Under the pieces are notes generated by a model that saw only the letters and a list, made by a program, of their open reading frames with translations, did not search any database and was not told the DNA's origin. A program made the position numbers and the translations under genes. From Candidatus Saganbacteria bacterium (GTDB taxonomy: Bacteria > Margulisbacteria > WOR-1 > O2-12-FULL-45-9), in the NCBI GenBank assembly GCA_016932255.1, contig JAFGDE010000001.1, forward strand, positions 1-46,794: a stretch of 46,794 nt of DNA. Reading direction: 5' to 3'. Shown here in pieces: positions 16,959 through 25,972 of the stretch; position 1 is the stretch's first letter, and each line of letters begins with the position of its first letter.

Positions 16959-18584
16959 TCAGGCCGGCTGGCCCGGAGCGTTCTTGAAGATAACGACGCG
17001 GCGGGCGAACGGGATCTCAATGCCGTCGCGGTCAAAGGCCTCTTTGATGCGTTTGCGCAGGTCGCGCGCCACAGCCATATGACATCCCGGCTGGACCCGG
17101 GTAATGGTACGGACCAAGAGTTCTGACTCGCCGAAATTCTCCAGGCCCTGGACCTTGGTCGGCTCCAGCACGTCCGGATTGGCGGCTTTAAGCTCCTCTC
17201 CGACCCTGGCCAGCACGGCATAGACCTGGTCCAGATCGGAATCATAAGCCACGCCGACCTCGACCACCGCATGCGTATAGCGTTTCGAGTAATTGATCAC
17301 TTCATTGAGCTGGCCGTTGCGTATGATATGCAGCTGTCCGTTGGGATCCCTGATGCGCGTGGCCCTGATATCAATGCCCTCGACTATCCCGCGGGCCGCG
17401 CCGGTCTCAATATAATCCCCTACCAGGTAAACGTTCTCGAACAGGATAAAAAAGCCGGAAACAACGTCATTGATCAGCGACTGGGCGCCCAGGCCGACAA
17501 CGATGCCGACGATCCCCGCGCCTGCCAGCACAGCCGTGGGATTGATGTTCAGCGCCCGCAGGATCAGGACAAAGGCGATGAAATAGATCGAATACTTGAG
17601 AAAGCTTTTGACCAGCGGCAGGATAGTGGCCTGTCGCTGGCGGTCAACCTCGGACTGTTTGTCCGACTTGAACAAAGAACTGTCAACGACCAGGTCAGCG
17701 ACCACGACAAAGACGCGGGAGAGAAAAACGATGCCGATGATCTGGATGATGCTCGGCCCCCAAGCCGCGAACTCATCGATCAGGTCGACCTGCATCACCA
17801 CCAGTGTCGCCACGCTGACATAGATCACATATTCCAGCGTACGCCTCAAAAGCGGGATCAGGCCGCGCAGGTGCTCGTAAAAAGCCAGGATATTGTCCGG
17901 ACTGGCGTATTTCTGGCTGAGTGCGTCCAGGCTGTCGACTATGACCGCCACGGCCGAGACCAGCAGCATGCCTAAAGAAACGATCAGATAGACCTTGAGC
18001 AGCAGCCAGAGATATATGGACAGGAAATTCAGATAAGGCAGTTCCCAGACCGCGAAAGTAAAGACCAGCAGCCAGAGACCGTTGCTGATGATGCGGTAAA
18101 GCGCGGAAAAGAACATCTCAATGCTGTGATCGTTGGCCTTGAGCCTTTCCCAGTCCTTGGCTTTTCTTTCAAATCGGTCAAAAACGCTCTTGACCAGCCT
18201 GATGCCAATGGTCACCAGGATGACCAGACCGACGACCTTGGCCAAGCCGATGGCAAAGCGCTGCCAGGTCGCCAAAGGTATCTTGAGCAGCATGTTCTGA
18301 TGATAGACCAGCAGGTCCCCCCCCCTGAACAGCAGCCAGCCGTTGAAGGCTGTCACGGCCAGACAGGTAATAAAACACAGGAAGATCAGGATGGACCGGA
18401 CATTAAAGAAGATCGTATCCAGCTTGTCGCTGAAATGGCTGATAACAGGCAGCGACTTGATGATCTTGAAGATCAGGCGGTTGAACTGGTTGATGATAAA
18501 GAACAGCACTATCAGCAGCAGGATCTCGCCGCTAATCAGCATTGCGTTCCAGACTATGTCATTGACACTGGCCAGTTCGAACAT
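16959..18584 (-). CDS. MscS-family mechanosensitive channel, large form
   Basis: 541 residues, against about 286 for E. coli MscS. At least four extra N-terminal membrane helices precede the MscS core. The pore helix region is AGIVGIVVGLGAQSLINDVVSGFFILFEN, split by the conserved Gly/Ala pattern, and the beta domain follows at YLVGDYIETGAARGIVEGI. Such channels release solutes on hypo-osmotic shock. The ATG at 18584 is 6 nt after a perfect TATAAT and has no ribosome-binding site, so it is probably transcribed separately from nikRMN although it lies directly downstream. Confidence 0.92.
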   Translation of the reverse strand: MFELASVNDIVWNAMLISGEILLLIVLFFIINQFNRLIFKIIKSLPVISHFSDKLDTIFFNVRSILIFLCFITCLAVTAFNGWLLFRGGDLLVYHQNMLLKIPLATWQRFAIGLAKVVGLVILVTIGIRLVKSVFDRFERKAKDWERLKANDHSIEMFFSALYRIISNGLWLLVFTFAVWELPYLNFLSIYLWLLLKVYLIVSLGMLLVSAVAVIVDSLDALSQKYASPDNILAFYEHLRGLIPLLRRTLEYVIYVSVATLVVMQVDLIDEFAAWGPSIIQIIGIVFLSRVFVVVADLVVDSSLFKSDKQSEVDRQRQATILPLVKSFLKYSIYFIAFVLILRALNINPTAVLAGAGIVGIVVGLGAQSLINDVVSGFFILFENVYLVGDYIETGAARGIVEGIDIRATRIRDPNGQLHIIRNGQLNEVINYSKRYTHAVVEVGVAYDSDLDQVYAVLARVGEELKAANPDVLEPTKVQGLENFGESELLVRTITRVQPGCHMAVARDLRKRIKEAFDRDGIEIPFARRVVIFKNAPGQPA

Positions 18585-18590
18585 AGCCTA

Positions 18591-18596
18591 ATTATA
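18591..18596 (-). promoter_or_regulatory. -10 box of mscS-like gene, leaderless spacing
   Basis: TATAAT on the minus strand ends 6 nt (TAGGCT) before ATG 18584. The only -35-like match, TAGACA, sits at a short 14-nt spacing. Confidence 0.5.
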
Positions 18597-18613
18597 ACAA
18601 ATAAAGGGCCTGT

Positions 18614-18889
18614 CTAGCCAGGGCGACGGACACTTTTCATGATCACGGCCGCCAGCCAGAAAACTCCCAGGCACAAAGCAATGCCGATAATTCCTGAGAG
18701 CGCGGCGGACACAGCCTCATGCGCCACAAAAGGCACTGAATAGTCGGTCATGACGGAAGTCCGCTCAACTCCGGCATCGAGGAAACCGAGCGTTTCCGCC
18801 ACTTTTTCCAGTCCGTCGGGATGGGCCGAAGCGAAGAACGAAGCGGCTGCGGCGATCAGTACCGCCAGAATGATGATGTTCTTCTTCAT
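18614..18889 (-). CDS. nikN: PDGLE-domain protein, ECF nickel/cobalt transporter accessory subunit (NikN)
   Basis: 91 residues: an N-terminal membrane helix, then HPDGLEKVAETLGF (about 23-36), the PDGLE signature, an extracytoplasmic loop and a second membrane helix near the C-terminus. PDGLE/NikN proteins complete the NikM (S-component) module of ECF-type nickel transporters. Its ribosome-binding site GGGGAGGAA overlaps the end of nikM. No nikQ (T-component) or nikO (ATPase) gene follows; the next gene is the MscS channel. Confidence 0.88.
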   Translation of the reverse strand: MKKNIIILAVLIAAAASFFASAHPDGLEKVAETLGFLDAGVERTSVMTDYSVPFVAHEAVSAALSGIIGIALCLGVFWLAAVIMKSVRRPG

Positions 18890-18893
18890 TTTA

Positions 18894-19595
18894 CTATTCC
18901 TCCCCGACCCTGACCAGCAGCCAAAATGCCCTGACCAAAGCGAGCGTGATCAGACCTTCGGCCAGACCGATAACGGCATGGACCGTGAGCATGGCCGAAA
19001 GTACGGCACCAAGAGCAAAAGTGCCGGAAAAAGCTATCTCCAGAGAGGCGGCCAGCGCCGCGGTCATGACCGAGAACCAGGCCGCAATAAAAACGCTCAA
19101 CCATTCGGGCAGGTACCGCTTTGTCCAAGCATAGAGATAATAACTGACCAGAGAAGCGATGACCGCCATATTGATAACGTTGGCTCCCATGGCGATCAGG
19201 CCGCCGTCGGCAAAGAACAGGGCCTGGATGATCACGACCGAAGCCACGACCAAAAGCCCCATGAACGGGCCGAGCAGGACCGTGGCCAGGGCCGCGCCGA
19301 TCAGATGACCGGAAGTTCCCTGATCGACCGGAAAGTTGAACATCTGGGCGGCAAAGACCAGGGCCGCGACCATGCCCATCTGATAAACTTTCTGTTCACC
19401 CAGTTGGGACAGGACCCGGCGTCCTTTGCCTGCCAGGCTCTTGATCCCCCGGCCAGCGGCCGCCAGTGATTCCTGAGGCGCCAGCTCCGTTACCGCCTGT
19501 TTTACCTTGGCCAGTGCATAGGCCAGCGCGCCGACCGCCGCGCCTATTAAACCATAAGAGATTTTGGGATCAAGGAAACCGTCGGGAATATGCAT
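18894..19595 (-). CDS. nikM: ECF transporter S-component for nickel/cobalt (NikM/CbiM)
   Basis: 233 residues beginning MHIPDGFLDPKIS. The Met-His-Ile-Pro-Asp-Gly N-terminus is the metal-binding hallmark of CbiM/NikM, in which the N-terminal Met amine and His2 bind the ion. Several membrane helices follow, with the conserved GTSGHLIGAALATVLLGPFMG region. Compared with classical CbiM, an extra charged loop (about 45-65) follows the first helix. It starts one base after the nikR stop, using GGAAAGGAG at the end of nikR as ribosome-binding site. The NikR operator upstream argues for nickel as substrate. Confidence 0.93.
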   Translation of the reverse strand: MHIPDGFLDPKISYGLIGAAVGALAYALAKVKQAVTELAPQESLAAAGRGIKSLAGKGRRVLSQLGEQKVYQMGMVAALVFAAQMFNFPVDQGTSGHLIGAALATVLLGPFMGLLVVASVVIIQALFFADGGLIAMGANVINMAVIASLVSYYLYAWTKRYLPEWLSVFIAAWFSVMTAALAASLEIAFSGTFALGAVLSAMLTVHAVIGLAEGLITLALVRAFWLLVRVGEE

Positions 19596-19596
19596 C

Positions 19597-20013
19597 CTAT
19601 TTTAACTCCTTTCCTGTGGCTGTCATCACCAGTTTGCCGTGTTTGACGCCCTTGGTGCTGATCAGCTTGTCAGCGATGGCTTTGACCTCGCTGCTTTTAC
19701 CTTTAACGATCAAGACCTCGAGACAGTTATGGTGGTCCAGATGGATATGGGTCGTGGAAACGATGCTGTGGTAGGAATCATGCTGGATATCATTAAGCCG
19801 GTCAGACAGGTCGCGGGTATGATGATCATAAACAATGGTCACCGTGCCGACCACTTCCCTGTCCTCGGCCACGGACTGCTCGACGATAACGTCGCGCATC
19901 AGGTCGCGGATAGCCTCAGAGCGGTTGGCATAGCCTTTTCTGGCGATCAGTTTATCGAACTTAGCCAGCAGGTCATCAGGTATTGAAACTCCGAATCTTT
20001 CCAGCTCGGTCAT
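19597..20013 (-). CDS. nikR: Nickel-responsive transcriptional regulator NikR
   Basis: 138 residues, the usual NikR length. An N-terminal ribbon-helix-helix domain ([31 protein letters not shown]) is followed by an ACT-like nickel-binding domain with the conserved ligands in [11 protein letters not shown] (two His and Cys) and an upstream His in QHDSYH. It is the first gene of nikR-nikM-nikN and sits behind a matching inverted repeat that overlaps its own promoter, so it should repress itself and the transporter when nickel is plentiful. There is no clear Shine-Dalgarno before the ATG. Confidence 0.95.
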   Translation of the reverse strand: MTELERFGVSIPDDLLAKFDKLIARKGYANRSEAIRDLMRDVIVEQSVAEDREVVGTVTIVYDHHTRDLSDRLNDIQHDSYHSIVSTTHIHLDHHNCLEVLIVKGKSSEVKAIADKLISTKGVKHGKLVMTATGKELK

Positions 20014-20014
20014 T

Positions 20015-20045
20015 GCGTGCTACTTTCTTAACAATCGTAGCACAC
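20015..20045 (-). promoter_or_regulatory. NikR operator
   Basis: Inverted repeat GCGTGCTAC (20015-20023), 13-nt spacer, GTAGCACAC (20037-20045), with 8 of 9 positions paired. The shape matches GTGTTAC-N13/14-GTAACAC-type NikR sites that I recall for deltaproteobacteria. It covers the -10 box and the region between the promoter and nikR. Confidence 0.75.
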
Positions 20046-20062
20046 AATATGATTTAAGTCAA
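20034..20062 (-). promoter_or_regulatory. Promoter of nikRMN
   Basis: TTGACT (20062-20057), 17-nt spacer, TACGAT (20039-20034). The -35 box lies in the last codons of the upstream SDR gene, and the NikR operator overlaps the -10 box. Confidence 0.6.
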
Positions 20063-20971
20063 CTCTTGGAGGACCGACTCTATCTCGGCATGATTTGATG
20101 GCAGGCCGAAGGTCGCAGCATTGCTGATACGGTGGGAAAAATCCTTTTTTTCAAGGCAGTATTTGTCCCATTCGCTCAGGCCCTGGCCGAACAGGCCGGC
20201 CACCCGCTCAACCAGCCTGGCCGGGATCGGGACCTGGAAATAAACACGCTTTCTATAATAACGGCAGATCCGTTCGATCAGCTGTCCGGCTGAGATCGGT
20301 TCGTTGCCCAGAACATATTCCCGTTCTCCCGGATCATGCTGGAGCAGGTATTCGACAATGGCCGCCATATCCTGGGCGTGAATAAAATGAAAAGACATGT
20401 CAAAGCGGAAAAAACGCAGCAGCCAGAGCCACCTGACCGCGCCCCTGATGCCGGACATGGCGTGAGAATAAGGGTGGCGCGGGCTGCCGCCCAGTACCCA
20501 GGTCGGGAACAGCGTGATGATACGGTCATACAATTTGAGGCCGGGCAGTTCTTTCAGCATCCGATACTTGCTGGTGATATAAGAGGTGCCGATCCCGGCC
20601 ACCGCCTCGGCCGGCCTGTTATCAGGACCTAATATACTGGCTGTCGAGAAATAAATAACCTTTTTCAGCCGCTCAGGCGACAGGTTGGCAAGCAGGGCCT
20701 TGGTCCAATCATAATTCGTTTCGCTGTTGCCCCAACCCGCGGCCAGATGCACCAGATAATCCATCCCGGCCAAAAGCTCCCTTTGCTGTCCCAGCTCGGC
20801 CAGGCTGGTTTGCAGCACAGTAACGTTCTGGAAACGTGAAAGGTCGCGCCTCAGTTTTGCCGGCGTGGGCAAAAGCAGGTAAAGATGATAGCCGGGGTCC
20901 TTGACCAGCCGGTCGAAGATATAATGGCCGACACAGCCGCTGGCGCCGGTGATCAGCAGATTGGCGGTCAT
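20054..20971 (-). CDS. NAD(P)-dependent epimerase/dehydratase (extended SDR)
   Basis: 305 residues. The Rossmann signature GASGCVGHYIFDRL lies at about 8-21, a Ser in YFSTAS and the catalytic pair in YITSKYR (YxxxK-like). The C-terminal half is a substrate-binding region without a recognised specificity. It overlaps the preceding deacetylase gene by 4 bp (ATGA), so it is the fourth gene of the carA-carB operon, although its role with carbamoyl phosphate synthesis is not obvious. Confidence 0.85.
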   Translation of the reverse strand: MTANLLITGASGCVGHYIFDRLVKDPGYHLYLLLPTPAKLRRDLSRFQNVTVLQTSLAELGQQRELLAGMDYLVHLAAGWGNSETNYDWTKALLANLSPERLKKVIYFSTASILGPDNRPAEAVAGIGTSYITSKYRMLKELPGLKLYDRIITLFPTWVLGGSPRHPYSHAMSGIRGAVRWLWLLRFFRFDMSFHFIHAQDMAAIVEYLLQHDPGEREYVLGNEPISAGQLIERICRYYRKRVYFQVPIPARLVERVAGLFGQGLSEWDKYCLEKKDFSHRISNAATFGLPSNHAEIESVLQELT

Positions 20972-21678
20972 ATTTTGGCCGGCTCCTTTTTCTGCTCGGC
21001 CATATACTGGCTGCTTTTCCGCCTCAGCTCAGAGACCGTGACCAGACTGTAGCCTTTTTGCTTAAGGCCCGCGATGATCAGCGGCAGAGCATCGACCAGC
21101 TGCTGGCTGTCATCGTGCATCAGCACGACATCTCCGCCCTTCACCTGTCCCAGGACCCTGTTGGCGATCGAGCTGTGGCTGCGCATGCCGCGGCCGGCCC
21201 GGTAAAAATCATCGGCATTGACCGTCCAGAGCACGATATCATAGCCCTGCTGCTGGATCAGCCGGCTCTTGGCCGCATTGAGCGTGCCGTGCGGCGGACG
21301 GAACAGCTTGACCGACTTGCCGGTCATCTCGGAGATCAACTGCGAGGTCTGTTTCAGCTCATAGGCCAGCTTATCATCGCCAAGCCAGGTGACCTTGGAA
21401 TGGGTAAAAGTATGGTTACCCAGCTCATGCCCTTCCCTGGCCAATCTGGCCATCAACTCCGGCTGAGCCATGACCTTATGGCCGATCAAAAAGAATGTGC
21501 CTTTAACGTTCTCCCGGGCCATGATGTCCAGGACCTTTTCGGTGAATCCCAGCGAGGGACCGTCATCAAAGGTCAGCGCCACATAGCGTTTGTCCAGGCC
21601 GCCATAGACCAGTTTGGCCTGGGCCAGGCAAGGCAAGAGCGCCAGAGCGATTATCAACAGGATGAAAGTTCGTTTCAT
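20968..21678 (-). CDS. Secreted polysaccharide deacetylase (NodB domain)
   Basis: 236 residues: Sec signal (1-21, LPCLAQA), then a full NodB homology domain with motif 1 TFDDGP, motif 2 HTFTHS (metal His), motif 3 RPPHG, the Trp motif and the final LMHD catalytic His. CE4 enzymes remove acetyl groups from peptidoglycan or chitin-like N-acetylglucosamine using a divalent metal. It starts 13 bp after carB and overlaps the SDR gene by 4 bp. Confidence 0.93.
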   Translation of the reverse strand: MKRTFILLIIALALLPCLAQAKLVYGGLDKRYVALTFDDGPSLGFTEKVLDIMARENVKGTFFLIGHKVMAQPELMARLAREGHELGNHTFTHSKVTWLGDDKLAYELKQTSQLISEMTGKSVKLFRPPHGTLNAAKSRLIQQQGYDIVLWTVNADDFYRAGRGMRSHSSIANRVLGQVKGGDVVLMHDDSQQLVDALPLIIAGLKQKGYSLVTVSELRRKSSQYMAEQKKEPAKI

Positions 21679-21691
21679 ATGGGCATATGGA

Positions 21692-24600
21692 CTATTTATG
21701 ATAATCCTGCAATGCCCTCACACTATAACCTTTTTTCTTGACCGCTTCAATACCAAGGGCGGTCGCCCGGGCGCCGGACAGCGTGGTCACGATCGGTATC
21801 ATATGCATGATCGCACCCGAACGTATCTTGGTCTCGTCAACTTTGGTCTTTTTATCTCCCGGCGTGTTGATCAGCAGTTTGACCTCACCGTTCTTGATCA
21901 AATCAAGCACGTCCGGTCGGCCCTCGCCCAGCTTGGCCACTTCTTCGATCTCCAGGCCGTTCTTGCGCAGGACCCCGGCCGTTCCCGAAGTCGAAACGAT
22001 CTGATAGCCAAGCGCATCAAAACGTTTGGCGATATCAACGATCTTGCGCTTGTCTTTGTCATTGACCGAGATAAATATCTTGCCCGACAACGGCAGCTTC
22101 TGCCCGGCGGCTATCTGCGCTTTCATGTAAGCCACGCCGAGATCATGATCAATGCCCATGACCTCGCCGGTCGACTTCATCTCCGGCCCCAGGACCGGAT
22201 CAACGCCCGGAAAACGGTTGAAGGGAAAGACCGCTTCCTTGACCGAGAAGTGTTCGGGAATGACCTCCTTGTCGATGCCCTGTTCCTTAAGCGACTTGCC
22301 CATCATCGCCTTGGTCGCGATCTTGGCCCAGGGAATGCCTGTCGCCTTGCTGACATAGGGCACGGTCCTGGAAGCGCGCGGATTGACCTCGAGCACGTAC
22401 AACTTGCCGTCCTTGACCGCGTACTGGATGTTCATCAGACCTTTGACCTTGAGATCCTTGGCCAGGGCATAGCTGGCCTTGCGGATCTCTTCCAGCATGG
22501 TCTTGGCCAGCGAAAAGGTCGGGATAACACAGGCCGAATCACCCGAATGGATGCCGGCCTCTTCGATATGCTCCATGATGCCCATGACCACCGTCTTCTT
22601 GCCGTCGGAAACGCAGTCAACGTCCACCTCGATAGCATCATCCAGGAACTTGTCGATCAGGATCGGCCGGTCAGGCGAGGCAATGACCGCCTTCTGCATA
22701 TACTCCTCCAGATCACCCTCGTCGTAGACAATGACCATGGCCCGGCCGCCCAGCACATAGGACGGCCGCACCACCACGGGATAGCCGATCTTCCTGGCCA
22801 CTTTCTTGGCCTCGGCAAAGGAGACAGATGTGCCGTTGGCCGGCTGGGCCAGCTTCAACTTCTTGAGCAGGGTCTTGAAGCGCTTGCGGTCCTCGGCCCG
22901 GTCGATCGAATCGACCGAAGTGCCCAGGATGGGCACGCCCGCTTCCGCCAGCTGGTGCGCCAGGTTGAGCGGCGTCTGCCCGCCGAACTGGACGATTACC
23001 CCCTCGGGCTTCTCTTTTTGCACGATGTGGAGCACGTCCTCGCGGGTCAGCGGCTCGAAATAAAGCCGGTCCGACGTGTCAAAGTCGGTCGAAACGGTCT
23101 CAGGATTGGAATTGACCATGATCGCCTCATAGCCTTCTTCCTTGATGGCAAAGGAAGCATGGCAGCAGCAGTAGTCGAATTCGATCCCCTGGCCGATCCG
23201 GTTGGGCCCGCCGCCCAGCACCATGATCTTCTTCTTGCCGGTCGCCCGGCATTCATCCTTGGCATTATCATAGGAAGAATAAAAATAGGGTTTCATCGGA
23301 TCAATTTCACCTCCGCAGGTATCGACCAGTTTATAGACCGGGGTTATGCCCTTTTCTTTTCGATGCTCATAGACCGCGACCTCATTAGAGCCGGTCAGAT
23401 GCGCTATCTGGATATCCGAGAAGCCGAGCCCCTTGGCCTCCAGCAGCAGTTTGTCGGGGATATCAGCCAGCTTATAAGCGGCGACCTTTTCTTCCATTTC
23501 GGCTATCTCGCGCATCTGGTGGACGAACCACGGATCGATTTTGGAATGCTCGTAGATCTCCTGATCGCTCATGCCGTTCTTGATGGCGTAGCGCAGCCAG
23601 AAGATCCGGTCGGCATTGGGATAGACCAGCTTCTGCTTGACCAGTTCAGCGTCAGCTGACAGCTCGGGCGGGACATCGCGGCCGTCAGCGCCCAGGCCAA
23701 AGCGCCGGTATTCCAGGGAGCGGATACCCTTTTGCAGCGACTCTTTGTAATTGCGGCCGATGGACATGGCCTCGCCGACCGCTTTCATGGACGTGGACAG
23801 GACCGGGTTGGCTTCAGGGAATTTCTCGAAAGTGAAGCGGCAGACCTTGAAGACCGCGTAATCGACCGTCGGCTCAAAGAAAGTATAGGTCTTGCCCGTG
23901 ACCTGGTTGACGATCTCGTCCAGTGACAGGCCGACCGCCAGCTTGGCCGCCACCCGGGCGATCGGGAACCCCGTGGCCTTGGAAGCCAAGGCCGAGGAGC
24001 GGGAAACTCGCGGATTGATCTCGATGATGACCACCCGGCCGTCATCCGGATTGACCGCGAACTGGATGTTGGTGCCGCCGCCATTGATGCCGACCGCGCG
24101 GATGATCTTCTTGCACAGGTTCTCCAGGTGGACAAACTCTTCCTTTGTCAGTGTCTGGGCCGGGGCCACCACGATCGAATCGCCTGTATGCACACCCATC
24201 GGATCAATGTTCTCCATCGAGGTGACGATAATAACGTTATCCTTGCAGTCGCGGATGACCTCGAACTCGACCTCTTTCCAGCCCAGGACAGATTGTTCGA
24301 CCAGAACCTGTTTGAGGGGGGAAACATCAAGCGCCAGTTCCAGGCCGGTTTTCAGCTCGTCAATATTATATGCGCAGGAACCGCCGGCTCCGCCCATGGT
24401 AAAGGCCGGCCGTAAAATGATCGGGAAACCGATCTTGTCGCCCAGGGCCAGGCCTTCCTCAACGGTCGTGGCAATGCCCGATTCCGGCACGGCAATGCCG
24501 ATGCTGGCCATGGTCTGCTTGAACTTATCCCGGTCCTCCGCCCGTTCGATCGCTTTGGCGTCAGCGCCGATCACTTCAACGCCGTACTTTTTCAGGATGC

Positions 24601-24916
24601 CGGCCCGTGACAGGAAGAAGCCCATGTTCAAGCCGGTCTGGCCGCCCAGGGTCGGCAGCAGGGCATCCGGCTTTTCCTTGGCAATCACCTTTTCGATGAA
24701 TTCCGGCTCAAGCGGTTCAATATAAGTGTGGTCGGCCATGCCCGGGTCGGTCATAATGGTGGCCGGATTGGAGTTGATCAGGACCGTTTCATAGCCCTCC
24801 TCGCGCAGGGCCTTGCAGGCCTGGGACCCGGAATAGTCGAATTCGCAGGCCGAGCCGATGACAATGGGGCCGGAGCTGATGATCAGGATCTTTTTTATAT
24901 CAGTTCGTTTTGGCAT
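21692..24916 (-). CDS. carB: Carbamoyl phosphate synthase large subunit
   Basis: 1074 residues, full length. Two homologous ATP-grasp halves are visible (SSGPIVIGSACEFDYSG at the N-terminus, and GGPNRIGQGIEFDYCC in the second half), with metal-binding ENIDPMG and HIEEAGIHSGDS motifs, an oligomerisation region, and a C-terminal MGS-like allosteric domain (VSTSGTAGVL). It makes carbamoyl phosphate from bicarbonate, two ATP and ammonia. Ammonia normally arrives through a tunnel from CarA; the CarA encoded just upstream looks unable to make it. Ribosome-binding site GGGGAGGGA. Confidence 0.97.
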   Translation of the reverse strand: MPKRTDIKKILIISSGPIVIGSACEFDYSGSQACKALREEGYETVLINSNPATIMTDPGMADHTYIEPLEPEFIEKVIAKEKPDALLPTLGGQTGLNMGFFLSRAGILKKYGVEVIGADAKAIERAEDRDKFKQTMASIGIAVPESGIATTVEEGLALGDKIGFPIILRPAFTMGGAGGSCAYNIDELKTGLELALDVSPLKQVLVEQSVLGWKEVEFEVIRDCKDNVIIVTSMENIDPMGVHTGDSIVVAPAQTLTKEEFVHLENLCKKIIRAVGINGGGTNIQFAVNPDDGRVVIIEINPRVSRSSALASKATGFPIARVAAKLAVGLSLDEIVNQVTGKTYTFFEPTVDYAVFKVCRFTFEKFPEANPVLSTSMKAVGEAMSIGRNYKESLQKGIRSLEYRRFGLGADGRDVPPELSADAELVKQKLVYPNADRIFWLRYAIKNGMSDQEIYEHSKIDPWFVHQMREIAEMEEKVAAYKLADIPDKLLLEAKGLGFSDIQIAHLTGSNEVAVYEHRKEKGITPVYKLVDTCGGEIDPMKPYFYSSYDNAKDECRATGKKKIMVLGGGPNRIGQGIEFDYCCCHASFAIKEEGYEAIMVNSNPETVSTDFDTSDRLYFEPLTREDVLHIVQKEKPEGVIVQFGGQTPLNLAHQLAEAGVPILGTSVDSIDRAEDRKRFKTLLKKLKLAQPANGTSVSFAEAKKVARKIGYPVVVRPSYVLGGRAMVIVYDEGDLEEYMQKAVIASPDRPILIDKFLDDAIEVDVDCVSDGKKTVVMGIMEHIEEAGIHSGDSACVIPTFSLAKTMLEEIRKASYALAKDLKVKGLMNIQYAVKDGKLYVLEVNPRASRTVPYVSKATGIPWAKIATKAMMGKSLKEQGIDKEVIPEHFSVKEAVFPFNRFPGVDPVLGPEMKSTGEVMGIDHDLGVAYMKAQIAAGQKLPLSGKIFISVNDKDKRKIVDIAKRFDALGYQIVSTSGTAGVLRKNGLEIEEVAKLGEGRPDVLDLIKNGEVKLLINTPGDKKTKVDETKIRSGAIMHMIPIVTTLSGARATALGIEAVKKKGYSVRALQDYHK

Positions 24917-24931
24917 GTTCGGTCCCTCCCC

Positions 24932-25948
24932 TTATACAGGTTTATAGCCTTTTTCCAGTTTGCCGCGCTCATCGATCGGGAAATACAATGTCGCCACGCA
25001 GCTGCCGTCCTTGCTCTGGATCTTCTCGATCGTCTTATCATTAAGATTTACATGCATGACCTTGACCCCGGCAGGGACATCCGTTATCCCGTAGCTGTGG
25101 CTTTGCGCCGTGATCTCCCCGCGGCCTGTCCTGGGATCGACCACCGGATGATTGACACCGTGGTGGCCGACCTTCATGCGCTCAACAGTGCAGCCCAGGG
25201 CCAGGGCTACGACACAGGCGCCGTTCTGGATGCCGTGGACAGGTACTTTACCGACCAGTTTCCTGACCTGATCAACCAGGGCGGTCAATTCCCTGGGATC
25301 GCCCGGGCCGCTGGAAATGACCACCATTTCCGGCTGTTTTTCCAGGACCTTTTCCGCCGTGATATCAGACAAAACGATCTTTGCTCCCGGATAGCGGGCC
25401 AGAGTGCTGTTATTGACGCCCAGGTTGATGATCACTGTAGTTGAACCGGGCTTGGCTTTAGGCAGGTCCATGGCCGAGGTGACCTCGCTGACCAGGTCGG
25501 ACGGCTCATAGGCCTTGGCCTTGCTGACCAGGCTTTCCTTGTTGAGATCACTGGTTGAAATTATACCCTTCATCTCCCCGTTGTCCCGGAGATGGACCGT
25601 TAAAGCGCGGGTATCGATCCCTTCGATGCCGACGACCTTGTGCCGTTTCATGAAATCGGCCAAGGATTCCCTGGCTTGCCAGTTGCTGTAGACCTTGCTG
25701 TATTCTTTAACCACAAAAGCCGCAGCCTGGGCCTTGTTCGACTCGTTGCTGCGGTCATTGATCCCGGCATTGCCCACATGGGGATAACCGATGACAATGA
25801 TCTTTCTGGCGTAAGCCGGATCGGTCAGCATCTCCTGAAAACCCACCACCTGGGTATTGAACACGACCTCCCCAACGATCTCACCCTCCGCGCCAAAAGA
25901 GATCCCCTCAAATATCGTACCGTCCTCAAGCGCTAAAACAGCTTTCAT
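24932..25948 (-). CDS. carA: Carbamoyl phosphate synthase small subunit with a degenerate glutaminase site
   Basis: 338 residues from ATG 25948, which follows GGGAGGGGA. An in-frame ATG at 25972 lies on the terminator U-run and is not used. The N-terminal CPSase_sm_chain domain is normal (LEDGTIFEG, GEVVFNT, DPAYARKIIV). In the GATase domain the fold markers remain (SSGPGDP, GHHGVNHPV), but the nucleophile elbow GICLGHQ is GIQNGAC, with Gln241 at the Cys position. The C-terminal HPEA catalytic pair is also gone (YFPIDE, Phe323 and Ile325). The frame is open and otherwise conserved, so this is a maintained protein, not a pseudogene. Infer ammonia-dependent synthesis or another amidotransferase partner. 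Confidence 0.95.
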   Translation of the reverse strand: MKAVLALEDGTIFEGISFGAEGEIVGEVVFNTQVVGFQEMLTDPAYARKIIVIGYPHVGNAGINDRSNESNKAQAAAFVVKEYSKVYSNWQARESLADFMKRHKVVGIEGIDTRALTVHLRDNGEMKGIISTSDLNKESLVSKAKAYEPSDLVSEVTSAMDLPKAKPGSTTVIINLGVNNSTLARYPGAKIVLSDITAEKVLEKQPEMVVISSGPGDPRELTALVDQVRKLVGKVPVHGIQNGACVVALALGCTVERMKVGHHGVNHPVVDPRTGRGEITAQSHSYGITDVPAGVKVMHVNLNDKTIEKIQSKDGSCVATLYFPIDERGKLEKGYKPV

Positions 25949-25972
25949 CTCTTCCCCTCCCTGTTCCGGCAT

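Noticed and set aside
21614-23659. 681-codon open frame on the + strand
   Set aside because: It lies antisense to carB in a GC-rich region; its composition (Asp/His/Arg/Gly-rich) and lack of any motif mark it as a mirror of carB codon usage.
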